Position numbers and translations under genes: made by a program. A DNA stretch of 64,000 nucleotides from NCEH01 sp043195195 (lineage in GTDB: Bacteria > Pseudomonadota > Alphaproteobacteria > Rhizobiales > Xanthobacteraceae): contig NZ_JBAFWT010000028.1 of assembly GCF_043195195.1 (NCBI RefSeq), positions 1 through 64,000 on the forward strand. Reading direction: 5' to 3'. Below, piece after piece: positions 9,867 through 17,981 of the stretch. How positions within the stretch are numbered: the stretch's first letter is position 1; every line of letters begins with the position of its first letter. The notes under the pieces are model-generated. The model made no database searches. It saw only the letters and a program-made list of their open reading frames with translations, and had not been told where the DNA came from.

Positions 9867-10579
9867 TGTCGTTCGAAATCGAGACTGCCCTCCTGCTGAT
9901 CCTGGCGTGTGCGCTCGGCATCGCCTTAGGCATGGTGTTGCGTCGGCGTTCCGAACATAGGCGGCGAATTTCCCTTTTCGCCCAGTCAACTTTCGTGCCG
10001 CTGGCCGAATCCGGCGACAGCTTCGAGGCGGATGACCTACCGGAGGCGGCGCCTCAGGCGGGGGCCACAGCGATCTCGGATGGTCCATCCCCCGCCATCT
10101 CCGAGATGCTGGTGAACCAGCCGGCGCCGCCAGATCCAGTCCCCACAACGCCTCCCGAGAGCAAGCCCAAGAAGTCGCAACGGCGCCCGCCTCCGCGTGC
10201 GGGGAGCACGAAGGCGGAATCCACGAGCCCGATAGCACTTCCCGACCTCTCGACGCCCGAACAACAACCGACCCTATTCACTTTGCCCCCGATCTCCTCA
10301 GGCGAGGCCGCCGTTCCTGGCACGCGTCCGCCCGCTCTCGCCGGTCCGGATCCCGCCGGCGCGGATGATCTCAAGCGACTCAAGGGCATCGGCCCATTGA
10401 ACGAACGCAAGCTGAACGGGCTTGGTATCTATCACTTCCGCCAAATCGCGGCCTGGAGCGACGAGGAGGCCCGTTGGATTGGCGCAACCCTGGGATTTCG
10501 CGGCCGGGTCGAGCGTGAGGATTGGGTCGGCCAAGCGCGAACCCTGATATCGGCTGCGCCGCTCAACAACGCCCCGTGA
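9863..10579 (+). CDS. membrane-anchored helix-hairpin-helix protein, 238 aa
   Basis: N-terminal transmembrane helix (ALLLILACALGIALGMVL), a long Pro/Ser/Ala-rich linker to about residue 165, then a helix-hairpin-helix module (DDLKRLKGIGPLNERKLNGLGI, marking residues ~172-193) followed by FRQIAAWSDEEARWI. This C-terminal arrangement is what databases call a predicted 5' DNA nuclease or flap-endonuclease-like HhH protein; no nuclease active site is visible. It is coupled by an ATGA overlap to the membrane peptide. Confidence 0.75.
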   Translation: MMSFEIETALLLILACALGIALGMVLRRRSEHRRRISLFAQSTFVPLAESGDSFEADDLPEAAPQAGATAISDGPSPAISEMLVNQPAPPDPVPTTPPESKPKKSQRRPPPRAGSTKAESTSPIALPDLSTPEQQPTLFTLPPISSGEAAVPGTRPPALAGPDPAGADDLKRLKGIGPLNERKLNGLGIYHFRQIAAWSDEEARWIGATLGFRGRVEREDWVGQARTLISAAPLNNAP

Positions 10580-10651
10580 GCATTGTCACCCGGTTTTCTC
10601 AGCTCCGAGGGCGCCGGGTCTGAGCGGCTGGACCTTGGAGAATGAGACGAA

Positions 10652-10728
10652 TGGTCGGAGCAGCAGGATTCGAACCTGCGACCCTCTGCTCCCAAAGCAG
10701 ATGCGCTACCGGGCTGCGCTATGCTCCG
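10652..10728 (-). tRNA. tRNA-Pro(UGG)
   Basis: A 77-nt cloverleaf on the minus strand begins CGGAGCATAGCGCAGCCCGG, has the anticodon loop TTTGGGA (anticodon TGG), the T-loop GGTTCGAATCC and an encoded CCA end. It is intact and serves as the left attachment site: its 5' half (10687-10728) lies in the 57-bp repeat that recurs at 63640-63696, while its 3' half is unique host sequence. Confidence 0.97.
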
Positions 10729-10743
10729 ACGGGCGAAGCGCCT
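10687..10743. repeat. attL core (57-bp direct repeat, left copy)
   Basis: Identical to 63640-63696. It includes tRNA-Pro from the 5' end to the anticodon loop plus 15 nt upstream. After four mismatches in five positions, identity resumes for 13 nt (10749-10761) in register with the right copy. Confidence 0.93.
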
Positions 10744-10749
10744 TTGCAT

Positions 10750-10778
10750 TCCTTAGTTTTTCCGGAGATGGAGGGCAA
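10750..10778 (-). promoter_or_regulatory. candidate tRNA-Pro promoter supplied by the prophage
   Basis: On the minus strand TTGCCC (10773-10778) and TAAGGA (10750-10755) are separated by 17 nt, ending 21 nt before the tRNA. The displaced host copy beyond attR has TTGCGG, 17 nt, TAAGGA (63703-63731) at the same distance. The -35/-10 assignment is inferred from conservation between the two copies. Confidence 0.45.
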
Positions 10779-10837
10779 GCCCTCCGCTGAAATAAGGGAA
10801 CGAAAGAGGGCCGAAACCCGGTGTTCGGGACGGAAAG

Positions 10838-10856
10838 TCCCGGAAAAATCCCGAAA
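10838..10856. repeat. candidate integrase arm site, left
   Basis: A 19-bp sequence TCCCGGAAAAATCCCGAAA, itself a pair of CCCGgAAA/CCCGAAA units, recurs with one mismatch at 63559-63577 near the other end of the prophage. Confidence 0.5.
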
Positions 10857-10861
10857 TCCGT

Positions 10862-11968
10862 TCATGGCCTGTTCTTCGTCTTGCGCTCGATACGCGGCGG
10901 GGCCGCCTCGCGCACGTTGCGCTGGGCGGCCTCGGTCGCTTCCATCGCGCGGCGCAGATCCATGTCGTCGGCGTGAGCGTATTTCGTGGTGGTTGCGATA
11001 TCCTCGTGGCGCAATAGCCGCTGCACGAGCTTTAGATTCCCACTCTCGCGCAGAAGGCGGGTGGCGGCGGTGTGTCGGTGGTCATGAAACCGGAAGTCAT
11101 CGATCTTCGCGGCGACCTTGCAGCGGCGCCATTGCGTCTTCAGCCCCTCATAGGTGATCGGCCGGCGTTCGCCCCGGCGGCGCCCGTCCCGCACGCGTTG
11201 GACCTGATAGGTGAAAACGGCATCGGGGTGGTGCCCCCGCAGGGGGAAGAGCAGTTCGCGCAGGCCCGTTGTCAGCGGAATCGTGTCAACCTTCTCGCCC
11301 TTGCCGCGGATCGTGATGCTGCGATTGCCCCAATCGATATCGGAGGGGCGCAGGCCGACGCATTCGGCGAGCCGGCAGCCGGAGAGCAGGGCGAAGCGAA
11401 GGATGGGGTGATAGTCGGGGCGGAGCGCATCGAAAATCTGAGTCTCTTCCTCGCTGCGCAACTCGCGCACCCGTTCCTTGGGCTCTGCCAGCAGGAAGTC
11501 CTTCCACTCGATTTCTTGCACCTGCTGATCCCAGTGCTTGCGCGCTCGGGCGAGGACGCGGCGGAGCGGCTCGGTCACGGTCCTGTTGACGGTGGAGTTC
11601 TTGACGCCCTCAGCGCGTCGGCGAGCAACGGCTGCCGAGACGATCTGCTTGCCGATGTCCTTCAGGAGCGTCTTCGGGCCAAGCTGAATCGTGAGCCATT
11701 CCAGGGCGGAATCGAAGGTCTCGCGGTAGTTTCCGCGATAATGTTGCCCGACCTCGGTGAAGAAGCGGGCCATGGCGACATTGACCGTCATCGCCGCTCC
11801 GCCCGGCCCGGCGGCGCTCAGTGTTTCGCGCGCCGCTTCCCGCTGGCGGGTTTCGTGGCGCTCGGCCTCGCGGCGCGACGTGCAGCCCGTTGTGCCATGA
11901 AATCGTACACCTCGGAATTGGAAGTCGAAGTGGAAGAACGGGCTTCCCTTGGGCTTATAGACGGACAT
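10862..11968 (-). CDS. int: tyrosine-type site-specific integrase of the outer prophage, 368 aa
   Basis: The N-terminal arm-binding domain (FHFDFQFRGVRFHGTTGC) is followed by a core-binding domain and a catalytic domain with Arg199 (SGCRLAE), His295-Arg298 (HDHRHT), His321 (RHED) and the nucleophile Tyr330 (TTTKYAHAD). The stop is about 100 nt from the attL core, the usual position. ATG 11968 has GGAAAG upstream. The upstream excisionase-like gene overlaps it by 151 nt, but the N-terminal fold is conserved, so the overlap looks real. Confidence 0.95.
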   Translation of the reverse strand: MSVYKPKGSPFFHFDFQFRGVRFHGTTGCTSRREAERHETRQREAARETLSAAGPGGAAMTVNVAMARFFTEVGQHYRGNYRETFDSALEWLTIQLGPKTLLKDIGKQIVSAAVARRRAEGVKNSTVNRTVTEPLRRVLARARKHWDQQVQEIEWKDFLLAEPKERVRELRSEEETQIFDALRPDYHPILRFALLSGCRLAECVGLRPSDIDWGNRSITIRGKGEKVDTIPLTTGLRELLFPLRGHHPDAVFTYQVQRVRDGRRRGERRPITYEGLKTQWRRCKVAAKIDDFRFHDHRHTAATRLLRESGNLKLVQRLLRHEDIATTTKYAHADDMDLRRAMEATEAAQRNVREAAPPRIERKTKNRP

Positions 11969-12156
11969 TGGTCAACTTTCCGGCGCGCCGCCACGAAGGC
12001 ATCGATGTCGGTCGGATCGAACATGCGCCGCTGGCGCCGCTCGCCCCGGCCGGTCGAGATGTATGTGATCTCCCCATGGCGGATGTGTTCGCGCAAGGTG
12101 CTGGTGCAGATGCCTAAAGCTTTGGCAGCCTCCTCCATTGACAACAGCCGAGACAT
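11818..12156 (-). CDS. excisionase-like MerR/HTH_17 DNA-binding protein, 112 aa
   Basis: The first ~60 residues (LLSMEEAAKALGICTSTLRE, then ITYISTGRGERRQRRMFDPTDIDAF) are a winged HTH of the excisionase/AlpA type. The basic C-terminal tail overlaps the integrase gene. The start is set by GGGAGGC 8 nt upstream of ATG 12156. Its location directly upstream of int fits a directionality factor. Confidence 0.7.
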   Translation of the reverse strand: MSRLLSMEEAAKALGICTSTLREHIRHGEITYISTGRGERRQRRMFDPTDIDAFVAARRKVDQCPSISPREARSSTSTSNSEVYDFMAQRAARRAARPSATKPASGKRRAKH

Positions 12157-12232
12157 GTTCAGTTGCCTCCCTGCTTGGAGAAGCATGCGAGCAACCACGT
12201 CCGCACGCGGGATTGAAATGATGGATCGGCGC

Positions 12233-12592
12233 TCATGTGCTCGCTCTCCGGATGGCCTGATAATCGGCCTCGACAAGAGGGAGGAGAACGCCGGCGACAC
12301 CGCGCCATGTGCGTTCGGCGGCGGGGTCTGCTGGCTGCTGGCGCCGCTGCAGGACTGCGCAGAGGCATGTAGCGAGCATCGGCCACGCCTCGCGGTTATT
12401 GGTGACCCCGCCATAGACGGTTTCAGCGCCGGCTTCGGCGGCACGATAGGCATTCTGCACCTGGTCGGTGAGGTCGTGGCGATCAATCCAGGCGCGTTCT
12501 GGATCGCGCCTTGGCCAATCCGCCAAAGCCTCGCGCGTGTATGTGATGAGGCGCCATAGCGCCATGCGGGTGGGGCGCAGGTGCTCGCTCAT
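12233..12592 (-). CDS. hypothetical phage protein, 119 aa
   Basis: Unrecognised helical, Ala/Arg-rich protein (ALWRLITYTREALADWPRRD). Its start overlaps the stop of the upstream Gp37/Gp68-like gene (ATGA), so it is part of the leftward early operon. Confidence 0.6.
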   Translation of the reverse strand: MSEHLRPTRMALWRLITYTREALADWPRRDPERAWIDRHDLTDQVQNAYRAAEAGAETVYGGVTNNREAWPMLATCLCAVLQRRQQPADPAAERTWRGVAGVLLPLVEADYQAIRRAST

Positions 12593-13626
12593 AGGGTCAC
12601 CGGTGTGCCGTTGTGTTCGATTCCGTCGAGACAACGGCCAGCGGCGCGCTTGCCGACGCGGCGCATGACGTGGAATCTCACCCCGTGGAAGCCGCGGCCG
12701 CCGGCAAGGTTCAGCCAACGGGTCTTGACGTCGTCAGCGAACTTTCGGCCGTAATCGGCTCGCCAGTCTGGATCGTCCCGTTCTCGGTCGATCGCCACCG
12801 CCCACTCGCCCCACTGCTTGAACAGGTAGGGAATTCCATGCGCCGCGCAGAAGTCGCGGGCGGCGCGGTGCCAATCTGGATGCGACGGGCGGGCGCGCGG
12901 GCCGCTCTCTCCGCCGGAGATGAGCCACGACAGGAATTCCCAGCCGGTCCAGTCCACCAACCCGAGGGCGGGCTCGTAGCTCACGAAGGTGGACCATCCG
13001 CCGGCGGCGAGCGCGCCAAGATCCTCGCGCCGCTCATCGGCCCGGTGCTGATCCTCGACCGAGACGCCGAGCAAGACATTCGGAAGGGGCCATGCACCGA
13101 GGTAGACCCGCGGGCCAGCGGGGGCGAAGCTATCGTCAATTCCGGGCGCTATCAGCACGACCTGGAGCCGTTGGTCCAGCGCCATGCCGCAAGCGAGTTC
13201 ATAGACGCGGCGCGGCGTTGTCGGATCGGTGCAGTAGCGGCGCATCCGCGCTGAGCGCTTCGTCAACACTTGAAGGGTGTGCTGCGGGCACAGCGCCATG
13301 ACGGCGAATACCCGGTCGATCCACTCGTCTGGCACGCTCTCGTGAAAGAGATCGCTCATCGAGTTGACGAAGATCCGCCGCGGGCGGCGCCAGCGCAGCG
13401 GCTGGGTCAGGATGTGCTCGGGTGCGAGGGCGATCTTGCCGGTCCACACCGCGTTGCCGTTCACCACCTTGGTGGTGCCGACATAGTGAGAGGTGGACTG
13501 CATCAATTCGATGCGCCGCGCCATGCTCATGGCGTAGCAATTGGTGCAGCCTGGAGATTCCAGCGAGCAGCCGACGATGGGATTCCACGTCGCATCGGTC
13601 CATTCGATTTTCGAATTATCACCCAT
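12589..13626 (-). CDS. phage Gp37/Gp68 family (DUF5131) protein, 345 aa
   Basis: The N-terminal IEWTDATWNPIVGC...CTNCYA cysteine cluster and KIALAPEHILTQPLRWRRPR are signatures of the widespread phage DUF5131 family. FVNSMSDLFHESV, LTKRSARM, LLGVSVEDQHRADER and LSWLISGGESGP follow. The family has an unknown biochemical role; the Cys motif suggests metal or Fe-S binding but a radical-SAM CxxxCxxC is not present. It is translationally coupled on both sides. Confidence 0.88.
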   Translation of the reverse strand: MGDNSKIEWTDATWNPIVGCSLESPGCTNCYAMSMARRIELMQSTSHYVGTTKVVNGNAVWTGKIALAPEHILTQPLRWRRPRRIFVNSMSDLFHESVPDEWIDRVFAVMALCPQHTLQVLTKRSARMRRYCTDPTTPRRVYELACGMALDQRLQVVLIAPGIDDSFAPAGPRVYLGAWPLPNVLLGVSVEDQHRADERREDLGALAAGGWSTFVSYEPALGLVDWTGWEFLSWLISGGESGPRARPSHPDWHRAARDFCAAHGIPYLFKQWGEWAVAIDRERDDPDWRADYGRKFADDVKTRWLNLAGGRGFHGVRFHVMRRVGKRAAGRCLDGIEHNGTPVTL

Positions 13627-13885
13627 GGTCGCTCCCTTCCAATTCGCGCAGGCGATCTGCGCGGGTCGCGATTTCCTCTTTCAGCTTCTGGATTTCCGCG
13701 GTCACTTTTTGCCGCATGTAGTCTTCGGCGCGCGGTATCTCCTGCGCGATAGCCTCGATGAGGCGGCGCGCCTCGGCCGGCGTCAGGTGGCAGATGGTGG
13801 CGCGTTCTGCCCGGCCGGCGGGGTCCGGATTCCGCATGTAAATGCCGATGGCCGAATAGTCGGCCTGAACTTCTAGATTGCTCAT
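13619..13885 (-). CDS. small coiled-coil protein, 88 aa
   Basis: The C-terminal half (VTAEIQKLKEEIATRADRLR) is a coiled coil; the N-terminal part contains LTPAEARRLIEAIAQEI. The gene overlaps the Gp37/Gp68-like gene by 8 nt and follows the clamp gene by 3 nt. Function unknown. Confidence 0.6.
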   Translation of the reverse strand: MSNLEVQADYSAIGIYMRNPDPAGRAERATICHLTPAEARRLIEAIAQEIPRAEDYMRQKVTAEIQKLKEEIATRADRLRELEGSDHG

Positions 13886-13888
13886 CGC

Positions 13889-15013
13889 TCATGCCCTCAT
13901 CGGCATGAGCACGAAGAGCGACGTGGCGTCGCCTTCGGCGGTGATGAGGGCGGGCGAGCCGGCATCCTCCAGCATCACGCGCAGGCGGTCGCCGGGGGCC
14001 ACGGAGCAGATGTCGGCGAGATAGGCGGAGTTGAAGCCGATATCGAGCGGCTCGGCGTCGTAGGCGGCCTCCATTTCGTCAACCGCAGTTCCGGTATCCG
14101 GGCTGACCACGGAGAGGGTGAGGGCTGAATCAGAAAAGGAAAACTTCACGGCCCGCCCGCGCTCGGTCGAGAGGGTTGAAACGCGGCTCACGGCGGCGGC
14201 GAACTGTGCCTTGTCCAGCACCGCGGCCTTGGAATTCCCGCTCGGAATAACGCGGTTGTAATCGGGGAAGGTGCCATCAATGAGCTTGGTGGTGATGGTG
14301 GTCACGCCTGCGGCGACGCGCAGTAGCGTCTTGCTCACGCTCACCTGCACCTTCGCCTCGCCCTTGATCTTCGCGAGCTTCGCCATTTCGGCGACGGCTT
14401 TGCGCGGGATGATCACGCCGAAAGGTTCGCCTCCGGTTCCTTCCGGCGCCGCCATCTGGTAGCGCGCGAGGCGGTGTCCATCGGTGGCGACCGCACGCAA
14501 AACCAAGCCATCGGCATGGTCCTGCAGGAGATGGAGGAAAATGCCGTTCAGGTAATAGCGCGTCCCCTCGGTGGAGATGGCGAATTCCACCCGGTCGATC
14601 ATCTCGGCCATCTTGTGGGAATCGAGCGCGAAGGAATGCGACCACTCGCCCTTGGCGGCGTCGGGAAAATCGGCCGGGTCGAGCGTCGGCAGGGTGGCCC
14701 GCGACTTCCCGCAGCGGATCGTCACGGTATCGCCGTCGCCGCCCGTCAGGGATATTTGCGTTCCATCGGGCAATTTGCGCACGAAATTGAACAGGGTATC
14801 GGCGGGCACCGTCATGGCGCCGGTGTGCTCGATCTCCGCCGCTATTTCGGTTGTGCCCGTGATATCCAGATCGGTGGCGGTCAGGCCCAAGGTCTCACCG
14901 AACGCGGATACCTTGATGTGGCTGAGGATCGGGATGGTGTTGCGCCGCTCCACAAGCTTGTGGATGCGCTCCAGGGCGCCGGCGAGCGCGTCGCGCGAAA
15001 GGGATAGCTTCAT
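13889..15013 (-). CDS. phage-encoded DNA polymerase III beta sliding clamp, 374 aa
   Basis: Full-length three-domain beta clamp: N-terminal RDALAGALERIHKLVERRNTIP, TDLDITG, VPADTLFNFVRKLPDG; middle TRYYLNGIFLH and VATDGHRLA; C-terminal FPDYNRVIP and a terminal LFVLMPMRA in place of the usual VMPMRL. It would encircle DNA and tether a polymerase. Chromosomal dnaN normally lies near dnaA, so this copy amid phage early genes is a phage paralogue. It may load phage replication or compete with the host clamp (inference). Confidence 0.92.
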   Translation of the reverse strand: MKLSLSRDALAGALERIHKLVERRNTIPILSHIKVSAFGETLGLTATDLDITGTTEIAAEIEHTGAMTVPADTLFNFVRKLPDGTQISLTGGDGDTVTIRCGKSRATLPTLDPADFPDAAKGEWSHSFALDSHKMAEMIDRVEFAISTEGTRYYLNGIFLHLLQDHADGLVLRAVATDGHRLARYQMAAPEGTGGEPFGVIIPRKAVAEMAKLAKIKGEAKVQVSVSKTLLRVAAGVTTITTKLIDGTFPDYNRVIPSGNSKAAVLDKAQFAAAVSRVSTLSTERGRAVKFSFSDSALTLSVVSPDTGTAVDEMEAAYDAEPLDIGFNSAYLADICSVAPGDRLRVMLEDAGSPALITAEGDATSLFVLMPMRA

Positions 15014-15222
15014 CAGGCGGCTCGCTGTGAAAAGAGGTCGGGTTCGTGCGGGCGGGCCTTGCCCGCGTCTTTCGCCGCGCGGATCTCGGCTCGCAGAAGG
15101 TTTGTGGTGATGGTGGCGAGCCGCCGGCCGAGTCCGGCGCTCTTATCGTGTTTGCCCCTGGCGCGGGCATAGGCCGCGATCAATTCGCGGCGCTGAGCCT
15201 GAAGTGTCGCGGCCTTGGCCAT
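15013..15222 (-). CDS. hypothetical basic protein, 69 aa
   Basis: Highly basic and helical (LQAQRRELIAAYARARGKHD). Coupled to the sliding-clamp gene by one shared base. Function unknown. Confidence 0.55.
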   Translation of the reverse strand: MAKAATLQAQRRELIAAYARARGKHDKSAGLGRRLATITTNLLRAEIRAAKDAGKARPHEPDLFSQRAA

Positions 15223-15224
15223 GC

Positions 15225-15671
15225 TCAGAAGTCGAACTTCGAGGTATCGACGTTGAGGCGGCTGGCGATCTTCTTCAGGATCTCCGCTTCCTGCGGTTCC
15301 ACCTCGCCATCGGCGTTCGCCACATCGACGGCCACCAGATAGACGTCTTCCGCCATCTGCCCGCCATCACGGCCCTTGATATCGTCGAGCTCGCGCGCCA
15401 GGGCCTGCCGGCCCGAAGCATCCTTCGCCCGCTTGAACATGGTCTCGGCGGTGACCTCGATCTGGTTCTGCTGGTACATCTTGCCCAGCACCGGATGATT
15501 GGTGAGGATGCGCGTCACCTTGGAGCGCTCGCTGTCCTCGATCTCCCCATCGGCATTCGCCACCAGGGCGGAGGCTGCGCACACAGCTTCCAGATAGTCC
15601 TTGTTCTGCGAATAATCGGCCTGCACTTCCTTGGCGCCGGCCTTGAACGCCTTTTTGATGGCTCCGAACAT
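15225..15671 (-). CDS. TerB-like tellurite-resistance/co-chaperone fold protein, 148 aa
   Basis: Contains two TerB-type acidic helices, VANADGEIEDSERSKV and VANADGEVEPQEAEIL, flanking MYQQNQIEVTAETMFKRA. This matches the TerB/DjlA-N all-helical fold often carried by phages. ATG 15671 has GGAGTG upstream. Role in the phage unknown. Confidence 0.82.
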   Translation of the reverse strand: MFGAIKKAFKAGAKEVQADYSQNKDYLEAVCAASALVANADGEIEDSERSKVTRILTNHPVLGKMYQQNQIEVTAETMFKRAKDASGRQALARELDDIKGRDGGQMAEDVYLVAVDVANADGEVEPQEAEILKKIASRLNVDTSKFDF

Positions 15672-15718
15672 GGATCACTCCTAAGTCTTATGATTTCGGC
15701 TGTGCCCCAGCCTGAGGG

Positions 15719-15823
15719 TTACTTGCGCCAACGCTGGAAGCGGCGGCCTGCCTCGAACACAACGCCGGTCCAACACAGCCCCATGGCCAGTTCCGGCAGG
15801 TTGTTGAAGACGGCGATCCACAT
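15719..15823 (-). CDS. 34-aa small protein
   Basis: ATG 15823 lies 2 nt after the stop of the DUF2303 gene and encodes MWIAVFNNLPELAMGLCWTG followed by VVFEAGRRFQRWRK. It is amphipathic with a basic C-terminus, possibly membrane associated. Tight packing in the operon supports it; function unknown. Confidence 0.45.
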   Translation of the reverse strand: MWIAVFNNLPELAMGLCWTGVVFEAGRRFQRWRK

Positions 15824-15825
15824 GA

Positions 15826-16908
15826 TCAGGCCGCCATTTCCGGCTTACCCTCATAGGCGGGCAGGCCGGTGGTGGTGGCGGCATCCTGCAGGTCCGCCTG
15901 TACCTGTTCGCGCAGGAAGTATTCCCAGCGATAAAGCTGGTAGAACCAGGAGATGGCGCCGCCGCTGATGCGGTAGCGGATGCGCGCGGGGATGCGGATG
16001 CGCGGGGGCTCGGCGTCGCCGGAGACGAACGGCGCCACGGACACCATGAAGATTCCGGGGATATCGATGGGCTCGCCAGCGGCGTTCGTGTGCTCGGTGG
16101 TGAACACCACCTGGCGCTCGCCGGTCTGCGGGTTGAAGGCCTGCTTGACCTTCGAGCCCTCGTTGACTTCCAGCGACCGGGACAGAGACAGGATCTCGTT
16201 GGGGGCACCGAACCGGGCCTTGAACTTTTCCGCGAACTCGGTCACCTCGCCAGGGAACGGCGAGGCCAGCTCGGCCACATGCTCCTCGAGGAACAGGGCG
16301 AACTTGGCCTGTTCCATGGGCTTGCTGTCGCCGGCGATCCAGACCTTGAATTCTTCGGTCAGGGGGAACGCGTAGACCACGCGGTGCTTGCCGAAGCGCG
16401 CCTCATTATCGAGGGTGTGATAGTCCAGCACCGCCGTCAGCTTGGGGTTGGGCCAAGCCGTTTCGGCGAAGATGGCCGAGCCGTCATCCTTATGGCGTTC
16501 CACCAGGGCGATGAAGGAGGCGAGCGTGTTGACGGTCGCCGTGCCTTCGCGTTCCAGTTCCGCGCGGGCCTCTTCGATGAGGTCGATGAGCGAGATGAAC
16601 TCCTGCGCCCGGCGGTCCCAGCCGACCGGCACCACGGGGGGCAGTCCGCGCCCGAGGCCGGCGGTGGGGATCGAGATGATATCCGGCTTGCTGCCTTCGA
16701 TGGCCAGCGCCTTCAGGCGGTCGATGGCATCGCCGCGCAACTCGCTGGAATAGGGCGCGTATTCCGCCGCCGCGCCGTGCAGCGCCGAGGCCAATCCGAG
16801 GCCCTCGGAGAATCCTCCGAGCCGCGCGCCGATCATCGACGCGTCGATGGTGATGTTCAGCTTTTCGTCCGGCGCCTTGCCGTCGTTTTCCGGCGTCTCT
16901 TCCGTCAT
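15826..16908 (-). CDS. DUF2303 (YfdQ-like) phage protein, 360 aa
   Basis: Resembles the DUF2303 family: FIALVERHKDDGSAIFAE, LTAVLDYHTLD, ARFGKHRVVYAFPLTEEFK and a C-terminal part with FRIRIPARIRYRISGG-like beta strands. ATG 16908 is chosen because CGAGGA lies ~9 nt upstream; a TTG at 16929 is an alternative. It stands in the early operon; the family's function is unknown. Confidence 0.8.
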   Translation of the reverse strand: MTEETPENDGKAPDEKLNITIDASMIGARLGGFSEGLGLASALHGAAAEYAPYSSELRGDAIDRLKALAIEGSKPDIISIPTAGLGRGLPPVVPVGWDRRAQEFISLIDLIEEARAELEREGTATVNTLASFIALVERHKDDGSAIFAETAWPNPKLTAVLDYHTLDNEARFGKHRVVYAFPLTEEFKVWIAGDSKPMEQAKFALFLEEHVAELASPFPGEVTEFAEKFKARFGAPNEILSLSRSLEVNEGSKVKQAFNPQTGERQVVFTTEHTNAAGEPIDIPGIFMVSVAPFVSGDAEPPRIRIPARIRYRISGGAISWFYQLYRWEYFLREQVQADLQDAATTTGLPAYEGKPEMAA

Positions 16909-16953
16909 GGGTCTATCCTCGGTGGGCAATGGGGGAGGGGGGGGGGGCGCCGG

Positions 16954-17292
16954 TCAGGCGCTGGCGCGCTCGCCGGCTGGGCGCGGCCCGGCGAACATGT
17001 CGGTCTGGCTCGGATGTTCGACGCTCAAGGCGTTGCCTACCGGCCAGAAGGTGGTTGCGGGGAAGCCCTTTTCCTTGGGCAGCTTCACCTTCACGACCGG
17101 CTTCAGGTCGATCCGGTCGGCGAGTTTCGTGAACTCGACTTCCAGGGTGAGGGAGGCCTGCGCCTTCTCTTCGGGATGCTGTTCCAGCGTCTCGATGACG
17201 CGGGCGAGTTCCTCGTTGAGGCGGCTTTCCAACTTGCCGCGGGACAGGAGCCCCACGGCTTGCAGAAAGCCGCGAATGACACGCTCGGACAT
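16954..17292 (-). CDS. hypothetical phage protein, 112 aa
   Basis: Unrecognised. Contains MSERVIRGFLQAVGLLSRGK and a lysine-rich beta segment (LKPVVKVKLPKEKGFPATTF). AAAGGAG is well spaced before ATG 17292. Neighbours are DUF2303 and an HD hydrolase. Confidence 0.6.
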   Translation of the reverse strand: MSERVIRGFLQAVGLLSRGKLESRLNEELARVIETLEQHPEEKAQASLTLEVEFTKLADRIDLKPVVKVKLPKEKGFPATTFWPVGNALSVEHPSQTDMFAGPRPAGERASA

Positions 17293-17306
17293 GGGGAAAG
17301 CTCCTT

Positions 17307-17981
17307 TCAGGCAGCCGCACGGGCCGCGATGTGCTGGGGGAAAAGCTGGGTGAAGCGGGCGCGCCATTCGGCGGCGGCGCGCGGCCACGGCCAGATGGAG
17401 ATCCGTCCGCGCAGATGCGCGGGTTCGATGGTCTCGAAGTCCGGATGCCAGGGATGGGGCGAGGGGCACAGGAGCTGCGCGCGCTCGGCGGCGAGCATGC
17501 GCAGGTCCCAATCATGCACGCGCTTGGAGACCTCCGGCGGCAGAGGCCAGGGCTCGCCGGCGGCCTCATAGATGGCGGAGTCCAGATCGTGCTTCAGGCC
17601 GGCGATGGCGTCGCGCACCAGGGCCTTGCCCACGCGCTCCACGGTGGGACCGCCATTCATCATCTTCGCGAGCGCCCGGCCCGCGCGGATGGCGATGGCC
17701 CATTGCACGGGCGTGATCAGGTCTCCGCAATAGGATTCATGAGCGTCGTGCAACAGGAAGGCGCGCGCGACGACGATGCTGCCCGTCTCGGCCAGGATGG
17801 CATCCACGCCGAGCACGCAATGCTGCGCTACCGAATAGGGGCCGCCGCCGGTCGCCCCGTTGAAGCGGGGCAGGCGCGCGAGATGGTTGGGGATATCGGT
17901 GACGAAATCCACCATGCCGGCGTGCGGCGTCATCAGGTCGCCGACGCGGCTGGTCTCGGTCTGCATCCAGGCTTCGGTCAT
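17307..17981 (-). CDS. HD-domain phosphohydrolase (YfbR-type nucleotidase-like), 224 aa
   Basis: The motifs YSVAQHCVLGVDAI (metal-binding His), FLLHDAHESYCGDLITP (the HD pair) and a later VHDWDLRMLAAE form an HD metal site, as in dNMP 5'-nucleotidases of the YfbR group. In a phage it may alter nucleotide pools. The gene starts at ATG 17981 inside an ATGA overlap with the upstream gene. Confidence 0.85.
   Translation of the reverse strand: MTEAWMQTETSRVGDLMTPHAGMVDFVTDIPNHLARLPRFNGATGGGPYSVAQHCVLGVDAILAETGSIVVARAFLLHDAHESYCGDLITPVQWAIAIRAGRALAKMMNGGPTVERVGKALVRDAIAGLKHDLDSAIYEAAGEPWPLPPEVSKRVHDWDLRMLAAERAQLLCPSPHPWHPDFETIEPAHLRGRISIWPWPRAAAEWRARFTQLFPQHIAARAAA

Noticed and set aside
12589..13626. 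Reading the Gp37/Gp68-like protein as a radical-SAM enzyme
   Set aside because: The cysteines are spaced differently from CxxxCxxC; only the DUF5131 family assignment is supported.
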